From Spirosoma linguale DSM 74 (GTDB lineage Bacteria > Bacteroidota > Bacteroidia > Cytophagales > Spirosomataceae): a stretch of 64,000 nucleotides of DNA. The DNA lies in assembly GCA_000024525.1 (NCBI GenBank), contig CP001769.1, positions 3,195,001 through 3,259,000 of the forward strand, read 5' to 3'. Positions 44,142 through 52,800 of the stretch are shown here, piece after piece. Within the stretch, counting starts at the first letter, position 1. Each line of letters begins with the position of its first letter. Under the pieces are notes generated by a model. It worked only from the letters and a program-made list of their open reading frames with translations, did not search any database and was not told where the DNA came from. A program made the translations under genes and the position numbers.

Positions 44142-45086
44142 TCATTCTTTTGGTAGAATAAGCGGGTGGAACCGAAGTCCGTTTACGCGGTTGAACTCCA
44201 AAGAGGGAGCCGGTATTTTGAAGAACTGTGCCGTACCAATGAACCGTTGAAGGGAGGGAGAAAACGTGGCAACCCGCGAAAAGTCGGCATCGGGCGAGAT
44301 AAAAAACTGACGATACCGCTCAAATTTAACTTGCCTGCCGTCTTTGTCAACGATGGGCGGGTTTTCGTGGCCACCAATCATACCGCTTCCGCTGTACCCA
44401 ACGTCCAGATTCAGCCAGCGCGGGAAAGAAGGCCCTACCGGCAACACCGATGCCAGGTTAACAGACAGCCAGTATTGTTGCCCGTTATAATCTTTCAGCA
44501 TTTGAACACCCGTCGTTTTTCCCAGTACGTTAGGCCTGAAGGGCGGGAAGATCGTTTTCCGAAAGCCGTATTTCAGGCTTACAACCTGCTGTCCGGCACC
44601 GTACTGCTGCCCTACAAACAACGCCGTTCCCGCAACATTGGCCAACATATCCCCTTTCGAGAAGCCCCAGCCCTCCGAATGGCCATCGTATACTTCGAGG
44701 GTTGTCTGGAACAACAAAGCCAGCAAACCGCCGGTCAGAATACTGGCTCGCTCGTTGACGCCACTCCAGCGCATCAGCTCGTAGCCGCCCCTGCTCATAC
44801 AATAAGCGGTAGCGCCATGCCCAATTTTATCCATCTGAAGCCACTCGGCGTTATCGTTGAACGAATGAAACGGGACTTTCTTTTTGTACCATTGTTTTCG
44901 CAGCATAAGCAGCGTGATGGTGTAAAAAGCAGCCGTTCCGACCAATACGCCGATAAAACGCCCCTGGTTTATACCCGTTGGCTCAGGCATGGCCGGTGTT
45001 ATTGGTAAAGGCTGCGCCCGTACAGACTCACTCAGCAGCAGCCAGCAAAGACCAAGCAGGACAACAGCCCGAATTCGATAAATCAT
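44142..45086 (-). CDS. DUF2279-type exported/membrane protein
   Basis: From ATG at 45086 the protein starts with a signal segment (IRAVVLLGLCWLLLSESVRA) and has a second hydrophobic helix (FIGVLVGTAAFYTITLLMLR). The core QMDKIGHGATAYCMSRGGYELMRWSGV and EVYDGHSEGWGFSKGDMLANVAG, with conserved His, Gly and Asp, is typical of DUF2279 (YfiM-like) proteins. The C-terminal half has a beta-strand-rich, outer-membrane-like sequence. A 32-residue upstream extension to 45182 lacks support. Function unknown; envelope location inferred. Transcription is convergent with the HtrA-like gene. Confidence 0.75.
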   Translation of the reverse strand: MIYRIRAVVLLGLCWLLLSESVRAQPLPITPAMPEPTGINQGRFIGVLVGTAAFYTITLLMLRKQWYKKKVPFHSFNDNAEWLQMDKIGHGATAYCMSRGGYELMRWSGVNERASILTGGLLALLFQTTLEVYDGHSEGWGFSKGDMLANVAGTALFVGQQYGAGQQVVSLKYGFRKTIFPPFRPNVLGKTTGVQMLKDYNGQQYWLSVNLASVLPVGPSFPRWLNLDVGYSGSGMIGGHENPPIVDKDGRQVKFERYRQFFISPDADFSRVATFSPSLQRFIGTAQFFKIPAPSLEFNRVNGLRFHPLILPKE

Positions 45087-45352
45087 GGGTAAAAATATTG
45101 AAAAATAAAGCATTGTAGCCGTTACTCTCAGGCAGAAAAAGCGCGTTTGCATAATGCAACGGATTAAAATCACTATTCTCATAACCTGGGCCAGATTAGA
45201 CCATATTCTAACGAACGTTTACTTATCAACGGACTTAGGTAACCGACCCGACGATAAGAAAAACAAACAAAAGGCGGGTTCGTACATTATTTCGGAACAT
45301 CCTGCACACCAATTTTGTAGATAGATAGAATACATACCTGCCTATTTAAATC

Positions 45353-46885
45353 ATGGCGAAACGCAATAAATCAGTACAAAAAGGTCCCGATGTGGTGTTA
45401 ATCGGAGCCGGAATTATGAGTGCCACCCTTGGCGTGTTGCTTAAGGAGTTGCAACCCGACATCACTATCGACATCTACGAACGTCTGGACAGCGCAGCTG
45501 CCGAAAGTTCGGATGCCTGGAACAATGCCGGAACCGGACACTCGGCGTTCTGCGAACTTAACTACACACCCGAGAAGGAAGACGGAACCATTGACCCGTC
45601 GAAGGCGATCAAGATTGCAGAGTCTTTTGAACAGTCGAAACAATTCTGGTCTTTTTTGATTCAGAAAGGCTTTCTGCACGATGCCCCGAATTTTATCCGG
45701 TCTATTCCACACATGAGTTTTGTGTGGGGAGATGAAAACGTAGCCTACCTGCGCAAGCGGTATGAGGCATTGCAACAAAACTACCTTTTCCACGGTATGC
45801 ATTACTCCGAGGATAAGGACCAGTTGGCCGACTGGATGCCCCTGGTTATGCAGGACCGTGATCCGGAACAACCGGTAGCCGCCACCCGCATGGACATTGG
45901 GACTGATGTTAACTTCGGCGCGTTGACCCGGGCCATGTTCCGCCGGTTGTATGATATGCCTGGCGTTCATCTGTATTTTGCGCACGATGTCCGGGATTTA
46001 TGGCGGTCAAAATCCCTCGGTGGCTGGAAAATCAGGGTAGAAAACGTAACGACCAGTCAGGTTCGGGATGTGCAGACTGAGTTCATCTTTATAGGTGCCG
46101 GGGGAGGTTCCCTACGTCTGCTCGAAAAATCCGATATCCCCGAAAGCCGGGGCTTTGGAGGATTCCCGGTGAGCGGGCAATGGCTCAAGTGCGTCAACCC
46201 TGATATCATTGAGCGTCATCAGGCAAAAGTATACGGTAAAGCGTCGGTCGGAGCTCCGCCTATGTCGGTTCCCCACCTGGATACCCGCATGATTGAGGGA
46301 AAACGGGAACTTCTGTTTGGCCCCTATGCCGGTTTTTCGACCAAATTTTTGAAGAGTGGCTCGTACATGGATTTGCCGAAATCCATCCAGTTGAGCAACA
46401 TGGCTCCCATGCTCATGGCGGGTTTGCACAACGTTTCACTGACCAAGTACCTGATTCAACAGGTTCTCCAATCGCCCGAAGACCGATTGAACGCCCTGCG
46501 TGAATATTATCCTAATGCGCAGATGGACGACTGGGAGCTGGAAATAGCCGGTCAGCGGGTACAAGTCATCAAAAAAGATGAGGAAGAAGGTGGCGTGCTT
46601 GAGTTTGGTACGGAAGTGGTGAGTGCCGCCGATGGCAGCATTGCCGCTCTACTGGGTGCTTCGCCGGGTGCTTCAACGGCCGTTTCAATCATGCTCGATT
46701 TGTTGAAACGCTGCTTCCCTGAGCAGCTGGCGACCGAAGCCTGGCAGCAAAAACTCCGTGAGATGATTCCCAGCTACGGTCAGGTTTTAGCCAACAACCC
46801 CGAACTTGGTCAGGAACTCAGGAAGTATACCAGCGAAACGCTTGGCTTAGGGGTGTACGAATACACCTCAAGTGACAGTCATTAA
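45353..46885 (+). CDS. mqo: Malate:quinone oxidoreductase
   Basis: The 510-residue FAD enzyme oxidises malate to oxaloacetate and passes electrons to quinone at the inner membrane. DVVLIGAGIMSATLGVLLKE is the FAD-binding GxGxxS-type loop, followed by the family-specific SDAWNNAGTGHSAFCELNYT, VNFGALTRAMF, FIFIGAGGGSLRLLEKS and GGFPVSGQWL. The C-terminal LLGASPGASTAVSIMLDLL also matches. Length is normal for Mqo. A CAATTTTG at 45311 could be its -7 promoter element (one mismatch). A terminator follows at 46947. Confidence 0.97.
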   Translation: MAKRNKSVQKGPDVVLIGAGIMSATLGVLLKELQPDITIDIYERLDSAAAESSDAWNNAGTGHSAFCELNYTPEKEDGTIDPSKAIKIAESFEQSKQFWSFLIQKGFLHDAPNFIRSIPHMSFVWGDENVAYLRKRYEALQQNYLFHGMHYSEDKDQLADWMPLVMQDRDPEQPVAATRMDIGTDVNFGALTRAMFRRLYDMPGVHLYFAHDVRDLWRSKSLGGWKIRVENVTTSQVRDVQTEFIFIGAGGGSLRLLEKSDIPESRGFGGFPVSGQWLKCVNPDIIERHQAKVYGKASVGAPPMSVPHLDTRMIEGKRELLFGPYAGFSTKFLKSGSYMDLPKSIQLSNMAPMLMAGLHNVSLTKYLIQQVLQSPEDRLNALREYYPNAQMDDWELEIAGQRVQVIKKDEEEGGVLEFGTEVVSAADGSIAALLGASPGASTAVSIMLDLLKRCFPEQLATEAWQQKLREMIPSYGQVLANNPELGQELRKYTSETLGLGVYEYTSSDSH

Positions 46886-46946
46886 TTATACAGTTATTTG
46901 TTTGCAACCGTGAGTCATTACGCATTTTAATGACTCAACGAAAAGG

Positions 46947-46989
46947 CTGCCCGACATACCAGCGAGGTGTGTCGGGCAGTGTCTTTTTT
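46947..46989 (+). terminator. Intrinsic terminator after mqo
   Basis: CTGCCCGACATACC pairs with GGTGTGTCGGGCAG with one wobble around a five-base loop, followed by TGTCTTTTTT. It is one of the clearest terminators in the window. Confidence 0.92.
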
Positions 46990-47240
46990 GCTGGAACCGC
47001 CATCTGGCAGACGTGCCAATTTCAGCTAAGTATGTGTCAGCACAGGAAGCAAATAACTAACTATATATGCCCATATAAAATATAATTTTTTCAATATTTA
47101 CTATAACTATGAAAATAATAATTTAGAACATATGTTTAATTCTCGGAAATCGCTTGCTTAGTTAGTTAACGATTACTAATTTTCGTTAACTATATGTTAC
47201 TCTATATAGCAAAAAGGGAGTAGCTAAGCCTTTCCGTAAC
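46990..47240. other. AT-rich upstream region of the beta-helix protein
   Basis: About 250 bp, strongly AT-rich, between the mqo terminator and the TTG start of the next gene. It must contain that gene's promoter, which I could not place. Confidence 0.35.
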
Positions 47241-50200
47241 TTGAAAACTACATTATACCTCCGGGCTATAGCACTTTTGTGTTATACGCCAGTTTGTCTG
47301 TTGCTGTCTGGTAAACAGTCTACAGCTTTCGGACAAACCACGTATTACGTTGCCAACACTGGCAACGATTCGAATTCAGGTCGGTCGAGCGATGCTCCCT
47401 ACCAAACGATCAGCAAAATCAACAGCCTTTCTCTGCAACCGGGTGATCAGGTTTTGTTTCGGCGCGACGACACATTTACGGGCAATCTACAAATCAAACA
47501 GTCCGGCACGAGCGACAAACCCATTGTCGTGGATGCGTATGGTTCTGGCAACAAGCCGGTTCTTACCGGAGCCGTGGGCGTTACTGCCTGGACAAACATT
47601 GGTAATAATACGTGGCAGGCACTCTGCCCATCCTGCGGAAGCCGGGTTACGGGTTTGTACCGCAACAACACGAGTCTGCCCCTGGGGCGTTACCCAAACC
47701 TGGACGCAGCGAATAAAGGCTACCTGACGGTGCAATCGCACACGGGTAAAACCCAGTTGACCAGCCAGCAGTCGTTACTGGCAAACTGGCTGGGGGGCGA
47801 GGTCGTCTATCGTCCGGTGCAGTGGATTCTAAATCGCGCCACCATTACTGGTCAGACGGGCAACAGCCTGACCCTGCTGGGCTCGGGCAATTATGACATC
47901 AGTGATAACTGGGGCTTCTTTATCCAGAATCATCCCAACACCCTCGACCAAACCGGCGAGTGGTACTACAACCCATCCACAAAAACGATTCAGTTGTACG
48001 ACAACCAGACGAATCCCAACACTCAGAAAATAACGGCTACGGTTTTTTCTGATATCATTACCGTATCAGGGGTATCGTTCATAACGATTCGTAACCTCCA
48101 GCTTACCCAGGCGCTGTCGTCCAACCTGACCGTAACCAATAGCTCAAATCTGGTCATAAGCGGGAATGACCTGACAAAATCCGGTGAAGATGCGCTGCTG
48201 GTTAAGGGAAGCGGGCAGCAGTTGTTAATTGAAAATAACCTCATCGAAGATGCTAATAACAATGGGGTTGATATCGGCACTTACCAGAACGTCACATTCC
48301 GTGGGAACATCATTCGGCGTGTTGGACTGATACCCGGGCGGGGGAAGAGCGGGGACGGGACGTATGTAGGCTTTCTGTCGGCAACGACGGCCAACATGCT
48401 CATTGAAGATAACACCCTGGATAATATCGGCTATAACGCGCTGAACTTCTCGGCGAACACTACTATTCAGCGTAACCAGATCAGCAATTTCTGTCTGACG
48501 AAAAGCGATGGCAGCGGTTTGTACATCTGGAACGGCAATCAACTACCCATGGCCAATATTCGTCTGGTCGCCAACACAGTAACAAACGGAATTGGGGCTC
48601 CGGAAGGAAGCCCGGCGGGTAGTTCCTCTGGAGCCAATGGCATTTATCTCGACGATTGCACGACGAATATCGAAGTAAGTGGCAACACGGTTGGGCATTG
48701 CAAGGGCCTCGGTATTTTCCTGCATGGTTCTTCCAACATCACTCTGAGCGGAAACACGTCTTTTAACAACAATGAGGGACAACTGGCCATTATGAGTGCC
48801 AACGGCTGTCAACCCCGGAATAACATCATTCAGAACAATATTCTTGTTAGCCGACTAGCCAGCCAGTTTCTGGTCAAATACGAATCAAATCAGAATGATT
48901 TGGGCAGTTACGGTGAATTCAACAACAACGTTTATGCCCGTCCTTTCGATGATGTGTATAAAATTCTAACGGTTTATAACCGAAACATTGGTGCCAGCCT
49001 GTCGATGGCGCAGTGGCAAACCCAATATGGCAAAGACCTGACATCGAAAAACAGTCCCATCACCTATTCGTCCGGTAACGCGGATGATTATTTGAAGCTA
49101 TTGACAAACCCAACCGCTAACCCGGTTCAGGTACCGCTCACTGGCACCTACCGCGATGCGCGAAATACGATCTGCACCAATCAGGTAACCATTCCCGCCT
49201 ACGCATCCGTCGTTCTCTTTAAAGATAACACCCCCGTTGTCTCGTTACGTGATCCGGAAAATCCGACCAATACCATTGCCGGGCTTGATTATCAGTATTT
49301 TGAAGGCAGTTGGAGCACCATGCCCGATTTCAACGCGCTGACCACCAGTAAAACGGGAGCCGTTTCCAGCCCGGATTTATCCGTTCGTAACCGCACCGAC
49401 AATTTCGGCATTCGATTCAAAGGGTACATCAACGTACCTGCCGATGGGGTCTATACTTTTTATACCAGCTCTGATGATGGCAGCAAATTACTCATCGGCA
49501 ACACCGAAGTGGTGAACAACGACGGCGTACATGCAGCCATTGAAAAAGCAGGCACAATTGGCTTGAAAGCCGGCAAACACGCTCTAACAGTTTTGTATTT
49601 TCAGGGCGGTGGAGGACAGGCCCTAAGCGTCAGCTACGAGGGGCCGGGTATTGGCAAACAAGCGATTCCGGCAACAGCCTTATATCGGATACCAACCAGC
49701 ACGAGTGGGCAAGGGAGTGGTACCGGTCTTACTGGTACCTATTTCAATAACGTTACCCTTACGGCTCCGGCTTCACTGACCCGCACCGATGCCACGGTAA
49801 ACTTCGACTGGGGCACCGGCTCCCCCGCTGCCGGAACCATAGGCACTGATAATTTTTCGGTTCGCTGGACCGGACAGGTCGAAGCACCCGTTACGGGCAA
49901 TTATACCTTTAGCACAACATCGGATGATGGCGTTCGGCTTTGGGTGAACGGCGCACAGGTCATTAATAACTGGACCGTTCATGCGCCAACAACGAACAAC
50001 AGCCCGGTTGTTGCCCTAACCGCCGGTCAACGGTATACGATTCAGATGGAGTATTACGACGGAGGTGCGGGTGCGGTAGCGAAGCTGTTATGGGCATACC
50101 CCGGTCAGACCCAGCAGCCTGTCCCCCAAAGCTATTTGTATCCACCTGTATCGAGTACTACACCAATGGCAACCCCACCAACCTCGGCTACGGGCACCGG

Positions 50201-50921
50201 CATTTATTTATCTGACCTCAACTGGACATCAGCAACAAATGGCTACGGACCGGTGGAGAAAGACCAGAGCAATGGCGAAAATAACGCGGGCGACGGCAAA
50301 ACAATCACCCTGAACGGCGTAACCTATGCAAAGGGGCTTGGCGTACATGGCCTCGCGACTATTACCTATGCATTGAATGGTCAGTATAGCCGCTTCCTGA
50401 CAGACATTGGCCTCGACGATGAGGTCAGCACCTGCGGAACAGTGAGCTTTGACGTTTACCTCGACGATGTACTGGCGTACAGCAGTGGCGTAATGGGCCC
50501 AACGACGGCCACAAAATCAATCGACCTCAACGTGTCGGGCAAGCAAACCCTTAAATTGGTTGCCACAAACGGGGGCGATGATGCTTCCTGCGACCACGGC
50601 GACTGGGCTGGTGCCCGCCTGATTAGTACCAGTGGTGCCCGCGTGGCCAACCCCGAGTTGTTCCGGGAATCACGCATGAACGCTTACCCCGTACCCGCCA
50701 AAGAGGTGATGTGGGTGAAGTATTATGCCGAAACAGCCGGAGACGCAACGGTCCAACTGGTCAATATGATGGGGCAGCCAGTCCATCAGGCAACCCATCA
50801 GCTTATTCAGGGCGAGAATCTCCTTAAAGTTATGGTCGATCAATACAACCGCGGAAGTTATATCCTGATGCTGACAAAAGACCAGCAGCGGCAAACCCAA
50901 AGAGTCATTCTTATCGATTAA
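47241..50921 (+). CDS. Secreted beta-helix protein with two PA14 domains, NPCBM domain and T9SS type A tail
   Basis: The 1226-residue protein has a signal peptide (ending near AFGQ, residue 32) and a right-handed parallel beta-helix with NNxI/NxxxGNxL-type turns (about 35-600). Two PA14 domains follow (about 680-820 and 830-965; DDGSKLLIGNTEVVNNDGVH and DDGVRLWVNGAQVINNW), then an NPCBM domain (about 985-1130; YAKGLGVHGLATITYAL) and a type A sorting signal (about 1140-1226; NAYPVPAKEVMWV). The beta-helix with PA14 and NPCBM parts suggests a polysaccharide lyase/hydrolase or glycan-binding enzyme delivered to the surface by the type IX system. Translation must start at TTG (47241), since a stop lies in frame upstream and no ATG is near. 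Confidence 0.88.
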   Translation: MKTTLYLRAIALLCYTPVCLLLSGKQSTAFGQTTYYVANTGNDSNSGRSSDAPYQTISKINSLSLQPGDQVLFRRDDTFTGNLQIKQSGTSDKPIVVDAYGSGNKPVLTGAVGVTAWTNIGNNTWQALCPSCGSRVTGLYRNNTSLPLGRYPNLDAANKGYLTVQSHTGKTQLTSQQSLLANWLGGEVVYRPVQWILNRATITGQTGNSLTLLGSGNYDISDNWGFFIQNHPNTLDQTGEWYYNPSTKTIQLYDNQTNPNTQKITATVFSDIITVSGVSFITIRNLQLTQALSSNLTVTNSSNLVISGNDLTKSGEDALLVKGSGQQLLIENNLIEDANNNGVDIGTYQNVTFRGNIIRRVGLIPGRGKSGDGTYVGFLSATTANMLIEDNTLDNIGYNALNFSANTTIQRNQISNFCLTKSDGSGLYIWNGNQLPMANIRLVANTVTNGIGAPEGSPAGSSSGANGIYLDDCTTNIEVSGNTVGHCKGLGIFLHGSSNITLSGNTSFNNNEGQLAIMSANGCQPRNNIIQNNILVSRLASQFLVKYESNQNDLGSYGEFNNNVYARPFDDVYKILTVYNRNIGASLSMAQWQTQYGKDLTSKNSPITYSSGNADDYLKLLTNPTANPVQVPLTGTYRDARNTICTNQVTIPAYASVVLFKDNTPVVSLRDPENPTNTIAGLDYQYFEGSWSTMPDFNALTTSKTGAVSSPDLSVRNRTDNFGIRFKGYINVPADGVYTFYTSSDDGSKLLIGNTEVVNNDGVHAAIEKAGTIGLKAGKHALTVLYFQGGGGQALSVSYEGPGIGKQAIPATALYRIPTSTSGQGSGTGLTGTYFNNVTLTAPASLTRTDATVNFDWGTGSPAAGTIGTDNFSVRWTGQVEAPVTGNYTFSTTSDDGVRLWVNGAQVINNWTVHAPTTNNSPVVALTAGQRYTIQMEYYDGGAGAVAKLLWAYPGQTQQPVPQSYLYPPVSSTTPMATPPTSATGTGIYLSDLNWTSATNGYGPVEKDQSNGENNAGDGKTITLNGVTYAKGLGVHGLATITYALNGQYSRFLTDIGLDDEVSTCGTVSFDVYLDDVLAYSSGVMGPTTATKSIDLNVSGKQTLKLVATNGGDDASCDHGDWAGARLISTSGARVANPELFRESRMNAYPVPAKEVMWVKYYAETAGDATVQLVNMMGQPVHQATHQLIQGENLLKVMVDQYNRGSYILMLTKDQQRQTQRVILID

Positions 50922-51135
50922 GGAGCGTGGTTAGATCTCATCGATTTGGCCACCTTCTGCTTTCAGAAACAAGAACCGGACAGCACCGAAAGCACCCAGC
51001 GATTCTGGTTGCTTTCGGTCAGCTGATTATGAACGTTTAGCTCCATAAATCAACGGCGGCCCAGTACCAGTCCAACGGCTCCACCCGACTTCTAGAATCA
51101 TGCATGTAAGCCATGACCGCTTCCTGGTTCGTATA
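50922..51135. other. Short intergenic stretch, nothing recognised
   Basis: About 210 bp after the beta-helix gene. No frame or RNA is apparent before the palindrome at 51136. Confidence 0.35.
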
Positions 51136-51171
51136 GGACTCGGGTAAACCGTAAGCGTTTTACCCGAGTCC
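51136..51171. terminator. Strong hairpin, possible bidirectional terminator
   Basis: GGACTCGGGTAAA (51136-51148) pairs perfectly with TTTACCCGAGTCC (51159-51171), and outer GGTTCG/CGAACC extends the stem across a four-base bulge. It lies between the convergent beta-helix and DUF6623-type genes. Confidence 0.7.
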
Positions 51172-51238
51172 GAACCGTTGGTATAGATCTAACTTTATAG
51201 CAGGGACCAGATAGGAAGTCAGACCCAAGATACATAGT

Positions 51239-51697
51239 TTATACAAAAAAATCGCCCCCAGCCGATCCCACAATCAAGCGTGATGGTGGGATGGCACTGT
51301 CAAAGCCAATATCTGCGATAAAGAAAAAGGAAATCCCAATCCCAAAAGCTACCACATGAGGGGCCGATAGCGTAAAGCCGTTCTGGGCGTCGATGCTTAC
51401 TCGGTGCTCACCTGTTAGAAGTAAGTTGTTAAACTCCTGAATTTTTGCAGAGCCATCGTAGAGGTGGACATTACGAATGCTGCCTCCTTCGGCATCGAAC
51501 AGCAAAAAGAAACGCTGTATTTTCGTTCGCCCTTCCGGTACCAGTACCGGTGAAGGAATTGGGATGTGAAACCAGCTTCCTTTGCCTGGTTTTAAGGACA
51601 TATCGGCCCCCCAGCCAAAATGACCTATTCGATTCAAAAGTTCGGGGGACTCTACCGTTAGGGCGTTACCCTGAATCCAGCTTGCATGGATAGCCAT
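51239..51697 (-). CDS. DUF6623-type small protein
   Basis: The 152-residue protein reads MAIHASWIQGNALTVESPEL, then HFGWGADMSLKPGKGSWFHI, IRNVHLYDGSAKIQEF and ISFFFIADIGFDSAIPP, ending in a hydrophobic LIVGSAGGDFFV. I recall this pattern (HASW, HFGWG, GSWFHIPIP, VHLYDG) as the DUF6623 family of beta-rich proteins; the assignment rests on memory. There is no signal peptide or membrane helix. Family function is unknown. It stands alone and converges with the beta-helix gene. Confidence 0.7.
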   Translation of the reverse strand: MAIHASWIQGNALTVESPELLNRIGHFGWGADMSLKPGKGSWFHIPIPSPVLVPEGRTKIQRFFLLFDAEGGSIRNVHLYDGSAKIQEFNNLLLTGEHRVSIDAQNGFTLSAPHVVAFGIGISFFFIADIGFDSAIPPSRLIVGSAGGDFFV

Positions 51698-51944
51698 GAT
51701 CGTAACCGTTTAGTTTACAATTGGTTTCTGATTTGAGTTATAAAGTACCATTCGGGCCAGAGCAAGGCCGAAATTCTCCGATTTGAAGAAAGATAGAAAG
51801 TATGATCATGTTCATACATAACGACTGATTGATCGGTAGGTATTTGTAGTATCCGATTACCTTTCAAGTCTATAGGTTATAAACCGTTCGATCAATACTG
51901 CTGCCTATTGCTCAGTAAGGCAAGATCGGACATATGCAAGTTTA

Positions 51945-51952
51945 TAGTTTTG
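51945..51952 (+). promoter_or_regulatory. Bacteroidetes -7 promoter element for the lipoprotein gene
   Basis: TAGTTTTG matches TAnnTTTG exactly. No good -33 TTG lies 19-21 bp upstream. A start near 51957 would give a 70-nt leader before 52028 and excludes the earlier in-frame start at 51908. Confidence 0.45.
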
Positions 51953-52027
51953 CCAACCGTGCTGCGCCCGTTCGGGCAGGTTGCAGCGGATGGGTTTCAA
52001 TTGTCAAACGAACAAACTTCTATCAGC

Positions 52028-52609
52028 ATGAAAAATCTATGGGCGTGTGGACTACTGCTGACAAGCCTGATGAGTTGCACTAAGAACGAAGCGGTCAAAC
52101 CCGCCGAGAACCCCATCACTACCCTCCTGAGTGAGCAGGCACCGGCGTTGACTCTAGTCCAGTTTCGGAGTACTGGTTTTCGGGAGATGGGTGTGGTATT
52201 CAGCAGCGCCGTTGCCGGTAAACTCACCCAGGTAGGTAGCAAACTGCCGGACGCGGGTATTTATGTAGTCACGATCTGGGACTTTGATAGCGGACAGGTA
52301 TTGCAACAAAAAACGGTGGAGCAGGAGGTACCCGACAAACTAACCATAGTCGACACCGACGTAATACCGCTGACGATCAGTAAGAAATACGTAATCAGCA
52401 TCAACAACAAATCGGGCCTGCGCAGCCAGGGGTCGTTCACGCAGGCCTTTAAAAAAAGCGGGGGCAATATTTTGCCAGACACCAAAGGCAGCATTACGCT
52501 GCATGGCAGCCGCTACGGTAGTGGTAGCAAGACTGCCTTTCCTACCACCGCCCTAAGCCAGTTCAGCTTACTTGAGGGTGTCCCCGAGTTTACGTTTATC
52601 CCCGACTGA
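52028..52609 (+). CDS. Small lipoprotein of unknown function
   Basis: ATG at 52028 gives a lipoprotein leader (KNLWACGLLLTSLMSC, lipobox LMSC), so the mature protein starts at Cys17 and is anchored in an envelope membrane. The remaining 175 residues look beta-rich (TLVQFRSTGFREMGVVFSSA, GIYVVTIWDFDSGQVLQQK, KYVISINNKSG) with no motif I recognise. It may be a DUF4082-like or fimbrial-type beta domain, but this is only a guess. It is followed by a hairpin and then ggt. Confidence 0.65.
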   Translation: MKNLWACGLLLTSLMSCTKNEAVKPAENPITTLLSEQAPALTLVQFRSTGFREMGVVFSSAVAGKLTQVGSKLPDAGIYVVTIWDFDSGQVLQQKTVEQEVPDKLTIVDTDVIPLTISKKYVISINNKSGLRSQGSFTQAFKKSGGNILPDTKGSITLHGSRYGSGSKTAFPTTALSQFSLLEGVPEFTFIPD

Positions 52610-52739
52610 GCCTACTGCCCACCAGATGGGTCTTTTTGCTATACAGGCCAGGGTTGACAGATCAATTTATTGTTAGGCTCACTGACGCCCCGCCCCTGGC
52701 CGGGTAAGGATGAGCAAACTAAACGCACCTTTCATTATC

Positions 52740-52770
52740 TTGTGCCTCGGTATCTTTCACCGGGGCACAA
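52740..52770 (+). terminator. Hairpin before gamma-glutamyltransferase
   Basis: TTGTGCC(T)CGG pairs with CCG(G)GGCACAA and is followed by TTCATTTA. It may end the lipoprotein transcript, 31 bp before ggt starts. Confidence 0.55.
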
Positions 52771-52800
52771 TTCATTTATAGCTATCTGAACAACCACTTC

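Noticed and set aside
44166..45008. 280-codon plus-strand frame opposite the DUF2279-type gene
   Set aside because: The minus-strand gene has a signal peptide and family motifs; the plus frame has none.
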